Source: SLST01 sp046538735 (lineage in GTDB: Bacteria; Spirochaetota; Spirochaetia; DSM-27196; SLST01). From it: a DNA stretch of 34,144 nucleotides. Positions 1-7,607 of this stretch are shown piece after piece; position 1 is the first letter of the stretch, and each line of letters starts with the position of its first letter. A model generated the notes under the pieces. It was not told where the DNA came from and made no database searches. It saw nothing but the letters and a program-made list of their open reading frames with translations. The stretch spans positions 1 through 34,144 of the forward strand of contig JBKHII010000026.1 of assembly GCA_046538735.1 (NCBI GenBank). The letters are read 5' to 3'. Both the position numbers and the translations under genes were made by a program.

Positions 1-1
1 A

Positions 2-178
2 AGCCGGATAGCGACCGCCGGCGTGCTCGTCAACAATTTCGGCACCAGTTCACATGGCAACTCCTTGCATACCGTGCTGGTGAACGGAGACGAATCGGTG
101 GCCGAGTCGCGATTCCGCGTCGACGGGTCTCGCACGGCCACCGTGGGGTCATTGACCCCGATGGAGTTTCTTGCGTAA
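2..178 (+). CDS. C-terminal end of an unidentified protein (partial)
   Basis: An open frame runs from the window edge to a TAA at 176-178 and gives 58 residues. The fragment is rich in Gly, Val, Ser and Asn and ends in LTPMEFLA, with no transmembrane stretch or motif that I recognise. It looks like a beta-rich tail, but the family cannot be named from this piece. The start and most of the gene lie outside the window. It is convergent with the TrmO-like gene on the other strand. Confidence 0.5.
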   Translation, partial: SRIATAGVLVNNFGTSSHGNSLHTVLVNGDESVAESRFRVDGSRTATVGSLTPMEFLA

Positions 179-197
179 AGGGCTTTTTTGGATTGTG

Positions 198-211
198 GTT
201 GCTCTAGCAAC
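198..211. terminator. short hairpin between convergent genes
   Basis: GTTGC-TCTA-GCAAC forms a perfect 5-bp stem with a 4-base loop, between the stop of the partial gene (178) and the stop of the TrmO-like gene (247). It is followed by TCTTG and not by a clean T-run, so it is only a weak terminator candidate. Confidence 0.25.
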
Positions 212-246
212 TCTTGTGGAGATTCTCCATTTTCCAAGACTGGTCC

Positions 247-729
247 TCACCGCGCGTTCACGAACTCCCCCTCCCAGTCGAACGAAGCTCCGTCTTCGAT
301 CCATCGGGGCCAGTGCGCGCACCACTGCGGGACCGCGGCGTCTCGTACGCGATCCACCGACGGGTGGTACGGCTTGATGTCCAGAACCGGCGACCCGTCC
401 TCGGCGTCGATATATGCAAGCTGAATGACACCTGCCTCCCGGTCGACGCTCAGCACCGGACACGGCGAGAGCGCGATCGGGTTCGGACGGACCGGAGAGC
501 GCGTCGCGAAGATGCCGACGGTCTCCGGCGCGAGCCGATACGGCTTGGGGGCGCTCAGCACGGCGCGGTACTCCGGCGCGTCCAGGTGGTGGCACCAGAA
601 GAGCACGTGCACGTAGCCGAACCCGCCGAGCTCGGCGAGCCCGTCGCGGTACTCCTCGTGAAGCTGCACCGAGTACTCGCCGGCGCGCGAGCGGACGGTT
701 CCGATTTCCTTGAGACTCATCGTGTTCAT
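247..729 (-). CDS. trmO: TrmO/TsaA-family tRNA methyltransferase
   Basis: 160 residues covering one TsaA-type (UPF0066) domain. The family hallmark TRSPVRPNPIALS is present in the middle (about residues 76-88), followed by conserved DIKPYHPSVD. Characterised TrmO uses S-adenosylmethionine to N6-methylate t6A at position 37 of ANN-decoding tRNAs, in the cytoplasm. This copy is short and lacks the C-terminal extension of E. coli TrmO, as many stand-alone bacterial copies do. The start at 729 is chosen because AGGAGG sits five bases upstream; an in-frame start at 744 would lie before that ribosome site. It is divergent from the AraC-type gene across about 100 bp. Family call is firm; the exact substrate is inferred. 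Confidence 0.85.
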   Translation of the reverse strand: MNTMSLKEIGTVRSRAGEYSVQLHEEYRDGLAELGGFGYVHVLFWCHHLDAPEYRAVLSAPKPYRLAPETVGIFATRSPVRPNPIALSPCPVLSVDREAGVIQLAYIDAEDGSPVLDIKPYHPSVDRVRDAAVPQWCAHWPRWIEDGASFDWEGEFVNAR

Positions 730-814
730 GAAGTCCTCCTGCACGGGAGTATGGCGAGACGACGATCCTCCTGCTTTGCGACGCTTGCGGACGGCTGTGC
801 CGATATTGCGCTTC

Positions 815-823
815 TGGTAGAAT
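815..823 (+). promoter_or_regulatory. extended -10 box for the AraC-type gene
   Basis: TGGTAGAAT, an extended -10 (TGN plus TAGAAT), ends seven bases before the GTG at 831. No convincing -35 is seen 17 bp upstream. If used, transcription would begin almost at the start codon, making the mRNA leaderless. The same layout recurs before several other genes in this window. Confidence 0.45.
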
Positions 824-830
824 GCGTATC

Positions 831-1853
831 GTGGCTCAGTTCGACGAGATGTACGCCGCGAGATTCCACCACGTCACCGACTACATCGAGGCGAACCTCG
901 CTTCCGATCTCACGCTCGACGAGATCGCCTCGGTCGCGAACTTCTCCAAGTTCCACTTCCACCGGCTCTTCTGCCTCTACCAGGGCGAGACGCTCTTCCA
1001 GTTCATCAGGCGACTGCGATTCGAGCGGGCTGCGTCGCTCCTCGCGACGCGACCGAGCGTGCCGATCACCTTGGTCGCCCTCGACTGCGGCTTCGAGAAC
1101 GCGTCGGCATTCTCTCGGGGATTCCGCGAGTTCTTCGGCGTGTCGGCAAGCGAGTGGCGATCGGGACGGTGCCGACGCGCACACGGGACGGAAGCGGCCG
1201 ATGCCGGAGCAAGCACTACCGGAGTCGCCGGGACCGGATCAAGGGCGGGTACCGAGGCGGGCGAGCGCATCCGGGCGATGACCGAGTCGTGGAGTGGCCA
1301 CCCGGTGCGGACGCGGAGTGCGACCGGTGGGCTCGTCTGGGAGGCCGACCGGGCCGACGGCCGGGTTCGCACCGTGCGCGTCTGCGAGCTCGATCCGGTC
1401 GAGGTCGCCTACGTTCGCCACGTTGGGCGCTACGAGGCGGATCCCGACCTCTTTCGGCGGCTGTTCGGCGAGCTCTGCACCTGGGCCGGGGCGCGCGACC
1501 TGATTCGGTTTCCGCTGCAGACTATGTGCCTCTACCACGATACACCCGACATCACCCCGGAGGAGAAGCTCCGCGTGAGCGTCTGCCTGCCGGTGCCCGC
1601 GGACACCGAGCCGTCCGGCGGCGTCGGTCGCCTCACGATTCCGGGTGGCAAGTGCGCGATCGCGACGATGGAGCTCGACGTCACGGAGTACGGCGAGGCA
1701 TGGGCGTGGACGTACGGATACTGGATGGCGCGATGCGGATTCGAGCCCGACGACAGAACGGCGTTCGAGCGCTACTCGGCAGCGTCGCCCGAGGAGCACG
1801 AGACCGATATCCAGACGGTCGAGATCTGCGTGCCGGTGCGGCCGGCAGGTTGA
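831..1853 (+). CDS. AraC-family regulator with GyrI-like effector domain
   Basis: 340 residues. The N-terminal third is an AraC/XylS double helix-turn-helix: TLDEIASVANFSKFHFHRLF is the first helix pair and CGFENASAFSRGFREFFG is the second. After an Ala/Gly/Arg-rich linker, the C-terminal half (about 165-340) is GyrI/SoxR-effector-like, with VAYVRHVGRYE near its start. Such proteins bind DNA and sense small hydrophobic or cationic ligands, as Rob and SoxS-like regulators do. I chose GTG 831 because an extended -10 box ends seven bases upstream and an ATG at 822 would overlap that box; the ATG at 822 adds only three residues. The target genes are not evident from context; TrmO is divergent. 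Confidence 0.88.
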   Translation: MAQFDEMYAARFHHVTDYIEANLASDLTLDEIASVANFSKFHFHRLFCLYQGETLFQFIRRLRFERAASLLATRPSVPITLVALDCGFENASAFSRGFREFFGVSASEWRSGRCRRAHGTEAADAGASTTGVAGTGSRAGTEAGERIRAMTESWSGHPVRTRSATGGLVWEADRADGRVRTVRVCELDPVEVAYVRHVGRYEADPDLFRRLFGELCTWAGARDLIRFPLQTMCLYHDTPDITPEEKLRVSVCLPVPADTEPSGGVGRLTIPGGKCAIATMELDVTEYGEAWAWTYGYWMARCGFEPDDRTAFERYSAASPEEHETDIQTVEICVPVRPAG

Positions 1854-1862
1854 TCGACCTGC
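1845..1862. terminator. hairpin between convergent genes
   Basis: GCAGGT-TGATCG-ACCTGC is a perfect 6-bp stem with a 6-base loop overlapping the stop codon of the AraC-type gene, between it and the convergent permease gene. No T-run follows, so a terminator role is tentative. Confidence 0.3.
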
Positions 1863-1892
1863 GCACCGCGCGTCCCGCCCGAGTGCGTCCGG

Positions 1893-2624
1893 CTACCCGC
1901 CGGTCCGCCGCCACCGGCCAACACGCCGATCAACGCGATCGATCACGACGAAGAGTCCGAGGCCGAGGAGGCTCATCGCAAGGATTCCGGCGTACATGTC
2001 GAGATACGAGAGCTTCATCCACGAGTCCATGATGAAGTAGCCGAGTCCCACACTCGTGAAGAACGTCTCGGCGAAGAAGAGGACCGCGATTGCCGTCGCC
2101 GTTCCGATCCGCATCGCGGTGAGCAGCCGAGGAAGTACCGAAGGCCAGATCACGTGGCGCAGCCGATCCCAGGGGCGGCCGCCGAGCGAGTCGAGCGAGA
2201 GCAGGTAGCGCTCGTCGACTGCCTTGGCGCCATCGCGCACCGCGAGGAGCATCTGGAAGAAGAGGACGAGCGAGACGAGCACGACGCGCGTGAGGTCGCC
2301 GGCTCCGAGCAGCAGGAGTAGGACCGGCAGCAGTGCGATCTTGGGGACCGGATAGAGCACGTAGGCCATCGGCGCGAGCGTCGCGTCGGCACGGCGAGAG
2401 CGCCCCATCGCGAGCCCGACGGGCACGGCGAGCGCGCCGGCTGCGACGAGCGCGCCGACTACCCGGAGAAGGCTTGCTCCGGCGTGGCGGAGGAGGACCG
2501 GAAGAAGCTCCGCGAAGCGGATCGCGACCAGATGGGGAGGCGGCAGGACGCGCGCACCCACGAGCCACGAGAGCGCGAACCACGGCACCACGATCCACGC
2601 GACTGCAAGGAGACTTCTACGCAC
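1893..2624 (-). CDS. ABC importer permease (SsuC/TauC type)
   Basis: 243 residues, the usual length for single-domain permeases of the nitrate/sulfonate/taurine class. About six membrane segments are visible, starting with one at residues 5-25, and the BPD_transp_1 coupling region is present (DSLGGRPWDRLRHVIWPSVL, about 142-161), which contacts the ATPase. The start is GTG, with GGAGG six bases upstream inside the end of the ATPase gene; the two genes overlap by 8 bp, so they are translationally coupled. It is the last gene of a minus-strand run of unknown TIM-barrel protein, binding protein, ATPase and permease. The substrate is not readable from sequence. Confidence 0.9.
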   Translation of the reverse strand: MRRSLLAVAWIVVPWFALSWLVGARVLPPPHLVAIRFAELLPVLLRHAGASLLRVVGALVAAGALAVPVGLAMGRSRRADATLAPMAYVLYPVPKIALLPVLLLLLGAGDLTRVVLVSLVLFFQMLLAVRDGAKAVDERYLLSLDSLGGRPWDRLRHVIWPSVLPRLLTAMRIGTATAIAVLFFAETFFTSVGLGYFIMDSWMKLSYLDMYAGILAMSLLGLGLFVVIDRVDRRVGRWRRTGG

Positions 2625-3447
2625 CGAGGACCTCCCGGAAGCGCTCGCGAACGACGACGCACGCGCGGTGGTAGGCCGGATCGGTCCGGCGCCCGGACTC
2701 GCGGACGCGGGGAGGATGCGGGTTGTCGATGACGGTGAGCCCGGCGGGTCCCCGATTTGCGGCCAGTATCCCGACGCGGTGTCCGAGGTAGACCGCTTCG
2801 TCCACGCTGTGCGTGACCATGACCACGCCCATGGACGAATCGCCGAGCACGTTCAGGAGACGGTCCTGAAGCTCCTCACGCGTGAGCGCATCCAGCGCGG
2901 AGAACGGTTCGTCCAGAAGGAGCACCTGCGGTTCGAGCAACAGGGTCCGCGCGAGCGCGACCCGCTGCTGCTCACCGCCGGAGAGCTCGCGCGGGAAGCG
3001 ATGCTCCTTCCCCGCGAGCCCGAGACGTTCGAGAAGCGCGCGTGCCTTCCGCTCGCGACCGTCCGGCGTCGCATCCGGCGTCGGGCGCGCACGGGGTCGG
3101 CCCCGCGACCGGAGCTCGAGTCCGAGCGTGGCGTTCCTGAGGACCGTGTACCACGGAAACAGGCCGTAGTGCTGGAGTACGAGTCCGATTCGGGGATCGC
3201 CGCGGTTCACTGCACGGCCCTCGACCTTGACCCGGCCGGTGACCGGAGCCTTGAGTCCGGAGAGCACGAGCAGCAACGTCGACTTGCCGCTGCCGGAAGG
3301 ACCAACGATCGTGACGATCTCACCGCTCGCGACCTGGAACGAGATGTCGGCGAAGACGAGCTCCGCCGGCGGAGCGGCTCCGTACGCTGCGCCGCAGCCG
3401 GCAGCGGCGAGGACGACGGAGGGCGTGGTGTGGTCCTTATCTGCCAA
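2617..3447 (-). CDS. ABC importer ATPase (SsuB/TauB type)
   Basis: 276 residues with a complete nucleotide-binding domain: Walker A GPSGSGKST (about 49-57), signature LSGGEQQRVALAR, Walker B VLLLDEPFSALD and H-loop VTHSVDEAV. It powers import through the neighbouring permease. The likely start is a TTG at 3447, overlapping the end of the binding-protein gene by 11 bp; the first recognisable domain residues come some 20 residues later, so a slightly later start cannot be excluded. A short Arg/Pro-rich insertion lies before the signature (RPRARPTPDATPDGR), unusual but outside the catalytic motifs. Confidence 0.92.
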   Translation of the reverse strand: MADKDHTTPSVVLAAAGCGAAYGAAPPAELVFADISFQVASGEIVTIVGPSGSGKSTLLLVLSGLKAPVTGRVKVEGRAVNRGDPRIGLVLQHYGLFPWYTVLRNATLGLELRSRGRPRARPTPDATPDGRERKARALLERLGLAGKEHRFPRELSGGEQQRVALARTLLLEPQVLLLDEPFSALDALTREELQDRLLNVLGDSSMGVVMVTHSVDEAVYLGHRVGILAANRGPAGLTVIDNPHPPRVRESGRRTDPAYHRACVVVRERFREVLGA

Positions 3448-4441
3448 GGGGCTCGGGGACCACGATGTCGCGGTGCGGCGGGAGACTGTCCACGAGCCCT
3501 CGATCGCGCATCCAGCTCCCCACGTCCGCCACCTGCTCCGGGGTGGGCAACGCGGCGGGTCGATAGGTCGGGATGCGCATCGTGGCCGCCGTGGGCGGTG
3601 GGAAGGCGAGCCGCTCCACGATGAGACTGCGGTATGAATCGGGATCGGCGTTCACCGCCTCCACGGCCCGATTGTACGCGCGGAGAAGCGTATCGAGCGC
3701 GGTTCCCTTCTCCTCCACGGCCCTCCCGGTGACGATCAAGACTCCCGGAGTCCGGTCAAGAACGTCCGTGCTCACGAGCTCGTGCGCGCCGGAGCCGACC
3801 GCCATCCGCGTGACCGGCTCCGGCAGGACCGCCGCCTCGAGCTCGCCGGCGGCGACCATCTCCATCCGAACCGGAATCTGAGTGGTGGGTACGATCTCAA
3901 CTCGCGACGGATCGAGGCTCACGGCTTCGAGCATGCGCGTAGCCGCGTAGTTGACGATGCTGTCCGCGAGCATCCCGGTCTCGACCGTGTCCGGAGCCTC
4001 GGGCCAATCGTCGAGCTGTTCCAGCCCCGAATCCGGCGCGGTCACAATGGAGAAGACTCCTTGCGTTGAGGCGAGCACGCGGTAGTCGGCGTCGTTCGAC
4101 CACGCTCGGATCGCGTTCACGAGATCGGAAACGGCACCGTCGATCGTGTTCGATTGAAGGGCCGCCTCGCGATAGACCTGATCGCGAAAGACCTCGAGCG
4201 TGACGGTGAGCCCCTCGTCCACGAAGTAGCCTTCGTGATCGGCAACGATGAGCGGGATCGAATCGACCGCCGGCATGAGACCGATGGTCAGCGGCTCGAG
4301 CGCGCCTCGGTCGACCGGAGCCGACTCGCGGGACGCCTCCCCCGGCGGAGTCTCTTCCCGGCCGGTCGCGGCGACCGTAACGAGCGCAATGAGCAAGTGA
4401 GTGCACAGGCTAAGGACCGCGGCGGCCCGATTACTCTTCAT
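3437..4441 (-). CDS. ABC importer substrate-binding protein (NMT1/SsuA-like)
   Basis: 334 residues. A basic N-terminus and hydrophobic stretch (about 3-26) form an export signal, with no clear lipobox cysteine. The mature part begins with an NMT1/THI5-like pattern, LTIGLMPAVDSIPLIVADHEGYF, typical of nitrate, sulfonate, taurine and thiamine-precursor binders (known for the family). The ATG at 4441 is preferred over an upstream GTG at 4456 because GAAGGA lies seven bases before it. The gene follows the TIM-barrel-like unknown by 35 bp and overlaps the ATPase gene. It would capture a small organic or anionic solute in the periplasm; which one is not visible. Confidence 0.88.
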   Translation of the reverse strand: MKSNRAAAVLSLCTHLLIALVTVAATGREETPPGEASRESAPVDRGALEPLTIGLMPAVDSIPLIVADHEGYFVDEGLTVTLEVFRDQVYREAALQSNTIDGAVSDLVNAIRAWSNDADYRVLASTQGVFSIVTAPDSGLEQLDDWPEAPDTVETGMLADSIVNYAATRMLEAVSLDPSRVEIVPTTQIPVRMEMVAAGELEAAVLPEPVTRMAVGSGAHELVSTDVLDRTPGVLIVTGRAVEEKGTALDTLLRAYNRAVEAVNADPDSYRSLIVERLAFPPPTAATMRIPTYRPAALPTPEQVADVGSWMRDRGLVDSLPPHRDIVVPEPLGR

Positions 4442-4476
4442 GGGACAATCCTTCACGAACGGAGGCAGTACTTCGC

Positions 4477-5196
4477 TTAGTCTGCGGCGCTTCGAGCGAG
4501 GCCGTCAAGAAGCAGCTCCCTCACGTAGCGTGCGGCCTCGAGCTGTTCGTTGAGCGAGTTCTCGAGCTCGAGCGAGATCCACCGATCGGGGAGTGCGTAC
4601 GCGTAACGAGCGAGGTAGTCGAAGTCGGAGAGGGTCTTGTAGTTGTGGTGATCGGCTCCGCCCGACCAGGGACTGGGATCGCCGAGACGGATCGCCGAGA
4701 CGTGGCAACAGCCGATCCGGTGGCGTCGGAGCTGTCGTTCGGTAACGGCGACGTACTCGCTGCGTCCCACGAGGCGGGCGTTTTCGAGGTGCGAGTAGTC
4801 GGGGCACATACCACCGAGCCCCTCGAGCTCGGCGTCGTCCACCGGCACCTCCACGTTCTCCACGTATACCGACTTCGCGAAGGCGGTCGGCACATCGCCA
4901 AATGGATGCCCGCTCGAGCGTGGATGGATATTGAATAGTTCAACACTGAACTTCTTAACAACAAAACGCATCTCGGACTCGTCGAAATCGGTGCGGAGGT
5001 GCACGTGCGGTATCCGAAGACCCGGTATCGACGCGAGCTCGGCGTACAGTTCCTCGCGTTCGCTGCGGTCGAGCACCGTCGGGAAGAGGGCGATCTCGCG
5101 GACGTCGCTGTGCCGCACATCGTCCACGAACGCCGGGATTCGGTCCTTCTCCGTGCTCGTGAGACCAAGCAGTATCGTTTGAGCCAATCGGTCCAT
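4477..5196 (-). CDS. unknown protein, probably TIM-barrel (sugar isomerase/AP-endonuclease-like)
   Basis: 239 residues, cytosolic, no signal. The pattern of short beta strands followed by helices, with metal-ligand-like residues at strand ends (PHVHLRTDFDESE about 62-74, FNIHPRSSGHPF about 88-99, CCHVSAI, DHHNYKT, ISLELENS), resembles the xylose-isomerase-like TIM-barrel superfamily. That is inference from spacing, not a family match I can name. The H-x-H, E/D and ISLELE pattern would fit a divalent-metal site. It begins the minus-strand run that includes the NMT1-type importer, 35 bp upstream of the binding protein, so it may act on the imported compound. No good ribosome site precedes the ATG. 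Confidence 0.7.
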   Translation of the reverse strand: MDRLAQTILLGLTSTEKDRIPAFVDDVRHSDVREIALFPTVLDRSEREELYAELASIPGLRIPHVHLRTDFDESEMRFVVKKFSVELFNIHPRSSGHPFGDVPTAFAKSVYVENVEVPVDDAELEGLGGMCPDYSHLENARLVGRSEYVAVTERQLRRHRIGCCHVSAIRLGDPSPWSGGADHHNYKTLSDFDYLARYAYALPDRWISLELENSLNEQLEAARYVRELLLDGLARSAAD

Positions 5197-5225
5197 AGTA
5201 AAAGAGGATGGTGTCGAAGCGGGAA

Positions 5226-5241
5226 CCGGTCAAGCGACCGG
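5226..5241. terminator. hairpin between barrel gene and the TIM-barrel gene
   Basis: CCGGTC-AAGC-GACCGG is a perfect 6-bp stem with a tetraloop in the 85-bp gap downstream of the minus-strand barrel gene. There is no T-run. It could separate the barrel transcript from the following operon. Confidence 0.3.
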
Positions 5242-5281
5242 ATGCCCGGAGAAGGCGCGGCCAGACGGGCTGCGCTCTCCT

Positions 5282-5797
5282 CTACAGATCGATCTTGGCT
5301 CCCACGGTGAGGTCGGGCCACAGACCGAGCGGCATCGCGGTATCGCCCACGCTGAAGTCGCCTCCCTCCCAGAAAAGCGGAAGACCGGCGCCGGCCCGCA
5401 GGAAGAGCCCCCAACCCTCTAAGTCGTACGCGACCTGCCCAGATACCCCGAACGAGATCTCCGTCGCGGGGGGATCAACGAATACGACCCGCCAATCGGT
5501 CACGCCGAAACCGGCGCTGAGCTGGAGCGGTTCGGTGGAGGGATAGGCTTGTACCATCACGAGGGCATTACCGGTCAGCACGAAACCACCATCCTCCTCG
5601 AACGAGAACAGCGTGGATCCGATGTCCGCAACGAATCCCACGTGATCCCACGGCCTGTAGTCCACCCCAACCCGGAACCCGAGGTCCCACGTCAACGAGA
5701 GGTTCAGGCGCAGATCTCCCTCGGCCTGCGCAACGGCGGGAACGGCCACGACGACGGCGACCATCACGACGAGTGCACTACACAGCGTCCTCTTCAC
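5282..5797 (-). CDS. small outer-membrane beta-barrel protein
   Basis: 171 residues. A signal peptide is clear: KR, then a Val/Ala-rich core, then AQA-EG near residue 26. The mature part alternates polar and hydrophobic residues with aromatic girdles (LSLTWDLGFRVGVDYRPW, VGFVADIGSTLFSF, LQLSAGFGV, GLFLRAGAGLPLFW) and closes with LTVGAKIDL, typical of an 8-stranded outer-membrane barrel. The start is GTG at 5797, with AGGAGG six bases upstream. No partner genes identify its role. It resembles the second barrel protein at 32479-33084 in style only. Confidence 0.75.
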   Translation of the reverse strand: MKRTLCSALVVMVAVVVAVPAVAQAEGDLRLNLSLTWDLGFRVGVDYRPWDHVGFVADIGSTLFSFEEDGGFVLTGNALVMVQAYPSTEPLQLSAGFGVTDWRVVFVDPPATEISFGVSGQVAYDLEGWGLFLRAGAGLPLFWEGGDFSVGDTAMPLGLWPDLTVGAKIDL

Positions 5798-5849
5798 CTT
5801 CTTCCTCCTGTGATCGAACGAGTAGCCCGATACCGACTGCGCCGATCAG

Positions 5850-6008
5850 TCAGGCGTCTCGCTGCGACTCGGCAGGCGGCAACCCAGAGTCGGTCATGAC
5901 GAACAGGGCCGCGGCGTAGAGCGACGCGACCGGAAGTGCCGAGCGAGCGGAGACCGCGGCCACTGCCGGCGTGACTGATCGCCCGGCACCTACGCTCTCG
6001 ATCCTCAT
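5850..6008 (-). CDS. small ORF overlapping the XRE gene
   Basis: 52 residues whose ATG overlaps the stop codon of the XRE gene (ATGA at 6005-6008). The middle is rich in Ala, Val, Leu and Ser (ALPVASLYAAALFVM) and could be one weak membrane segment. Small XRE repressors of this type are often followed by a short membrane protein gene, which makes this placement plausible. There is no recognised family and the sequence is low in complexity, so it may be a chance frame. Confidence 0.35.
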   Translation of the reverse strand: MRIESVGAGRSVTPAVAAVSARSALPVASLYAAALFVMTDSGLPPAESQRDA

Positions 6009-6205
6009 GCTCCGTGCTCCAGCCGAAAGAGCTCCTCCACGGTGCACTCGAGCTCCCGTGCGAGCTTGAGTGCCAGCTCGACCGACGGTCTGAAGCGCCC
6101 CCGCTCGATTGATATGATCGTCTGCCGCGACACTCCGGCACGATCGGCGAGATCCTGTTGCCGGAGACGCCTCTCCCGGCGAACACGCTTCACCTCGTTC
6201 GTCAC
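6005..6205 (-). CDS. small XRE-family HTH repressor
   Basis: 66 residues, almost all one Cro/C1-type helix-turn-helix: LRQQDLADRAGVSRQTIISI is the recognition unit, followed by ERGRFRPSVELALKLARELECTVEELF. This compact form is widespread in bacteria, typically autoregulated and paired with a membrane protein. The start is GTG at 6205, six bases downstream of a good -10 box (TACGTT), with a matching -35 (TTGACG) 17 bp further up and no ribosome site, so the message is probably leaderless. It is divergent from an MFS transporter gene whose promoter is about 70 bp away, so it may control that gene. Confidence 0.9.
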   Translation of the reverse strand: MTNEVKRVRRERRLRQQDLADRAGVSRQTIISIERGRFRPSVELALKLARELECTVEELFRLEHGA

Positions 6206-6211
6206 CCGTCA

Positions 6212-6240
6212 AACGTAGCGCGCGCCGCTCCGGACGTCAA
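6212..6240 (-). promoter_or_regulatory. promoter of the XRE gene
   Basis: On the minus strand, TTGACG (6240-6235), a 17-bp spacer and TACGTT (6217-6212) form a near-consensus sigma-70 promoter. The GTG start at 6205 comes after six bases, which predicts a leaderless mRNA. Confidence 0.6.
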
Positions 6241-6281
6241 CTATGCTTTACATTCCGCACTCGCCCTCCGCGCCGGTTCTC

Positions 6282-6290
6282 TGCTATAGT
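6282..6290 (+). promoter_or_regulatory. extended -10 box for the MFS gene
   Basis: TGCTATAGT, an extended -10, ends nine bases before the GTG at 6300. No -35 is seen at the right distance. No Shine-Dalgarno precedes the GTG. Confidence 0.45.
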
Positions 6291-6299
6291 TGGCACATC

Positions 6300-7607
6300 G
6301 TGAGACCGGCAACGATCCACCCCACCACGAGCAGACGGAAGACATCCGGTCTGATCGCCACGCTCGCAGGAGCCCACTTCAGTCATCACGTCCTCACGGC
6401 GATGCTCGTGCCGCTGATCCCGTTCATACGCGACGAGTTCGGCCTCTCCTACGCGCAATCCGGAATCGTGAACTCGGCGTTCACGATCGCCTACGGCATC
6501 GCGCAGCTTCCCGCGGGGTGGCTGAGCGATCGGATCGGACCGCGCTATCTTCTCCTCGTGGGTATCACCGGCGTCGCCATTGCGGGTGCCTTCGTGGGTC
6601 TCTCTCCCGCGTTCGGACTGCTTCTCGTTGGCCTCCTCGCGATGGGCATCGCCGGCGGCAGCTACCATCCCGCGGCTTCCGCGGTGATTGCGAAGGTGGT
6701 CGCGCCCGGACGCCGGGGCCGGGCAATGGGCCTTCATATCGTGGGGGGCAGCAGCAGCCACTTTCTTGCACCGCTCATCGCGGCGGGGCTCGTCGCCCTC
6801 GTCGGGTGGAGAGGGAGCTTCCTCGCGCTCTCGGCGCCGGTGGCCGTACTCGGGGTCGTGCTCTTTGGGATGATCCACCGGCGCCTCGAGCAATCGGAAC
6901 GCGATGGAGCGAACGATCTGGAACGGCAGACGGGCACGGGAGCAGCGAACGCGTCGCCGCAGCCGAGCGCGAATGGAACGCAGACGGCCGGCGAAGCCGG
7001 CCGGGGAGTCATGCGTCGGCCTCACCACGTACTCGGCCTGACGATCTTTCTCGTGCTTACGGGATTCATCGGCGCGACGACGGCCACGCTGATCCCGTTC
7101 GTCCCGCTGTATCTCGTGGACGTCCGCGGAGTCGACGAACGGCTCGCGGCCGGCTTCATCTCGATCATCTACGGGGCGGGGTTCTTCGCGGCGCCGCTCG
7201 GCGGCTGGCTCTCAGACGTCCTGGGCCGCACCCGCGTCATGACGATCATCGGCCTGCTCACGGCCCCCGTGATCGCCCTCGTGGTCGTCGCCCCCTTCCC
7301 GATCGCGCTCGGATTCTTGCTGCTGGGAATGGGCGTCCTTCTGTTCACGAAGATGCCCACGGCCGAGGCTCACATCGCCTCCGAGGTGAGCGAACGATAC
7401 CGGACAACGGTCCTCGGGATATATTTCTTCTCAGGCATGGAGGGAAGCGCCATCCTGACCCCCATGCTCGGAGCGGCGATCGACCGATGGGGATTCCGGA
7501 CGGGATTCCTCTCGCTCGCCGCCGTGATGGCCGCAATCGCGATTGTCTGCGGAGCGGGCCTCGTCGCGATCAAGAGAACAGGCGCGAAATCGGAGTACCA
7601 CACATGA
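6300..7607 (+). CDS. major facilitator superfamily transporter
   Basis: 435 residues with about 12 membrane helices in two halves, separated by a charged cytoplasmic loop (about 200-235) rich in Glu, Arg, Asn and Gly. The loop after helix 2 carries the MFS motif-A-like sequence GWLSDRIGPRYLL, repeated in the second half as GGWLSDVLGRTRVM. A secondary transporter in the inner membrane, more like drug or small-molecule exporters than sugar porters; the substrate is unknown. GTG 6300 is preferred because an in-frame ATG at 6243 would add residues that overlap the promoter box. It overlaps the M28 peptidase gene by four bases (ATGA). Confidence 0.88.
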   Translation: MRPATIHPTTSRRKTSGLIATLAGAHFSHHVLTAMLVPLIPFIRDEFGLSYAQSGIVNSAFTIAYGIAQLPAGWLSDRIGPRYLLLVGITGVAIAGAFVGLSPAFGLLLVGLLAMGIAGGSYHPAASAVIAKVVAPGRRGRAMGLHIVGGSSSHFLAPLIAAGLVALVGWRGSFLALSAPVAVLGVVLFGMIHRRLEQSERDGANDLERQTGTGAANASPQPSANGTQTAGEAGRGVMRRPHHVLGLTIFLVLTGFIGATTATLIPFVPLYLVDVRGVDERLAAGFISIIYGAGFFAAPLGGWLSDVLGRTRVMTIIGLLTAPVIALVVVAPFPIALGFLLLGMGVLLFTKMPTAEAHIASEVSERYRTTVLGIYFFSGMEGSAILTPMLGAAIDRWGFRTGFLSLAAVMAAIAIVCGAGLVAIKRTGAKSEYHT

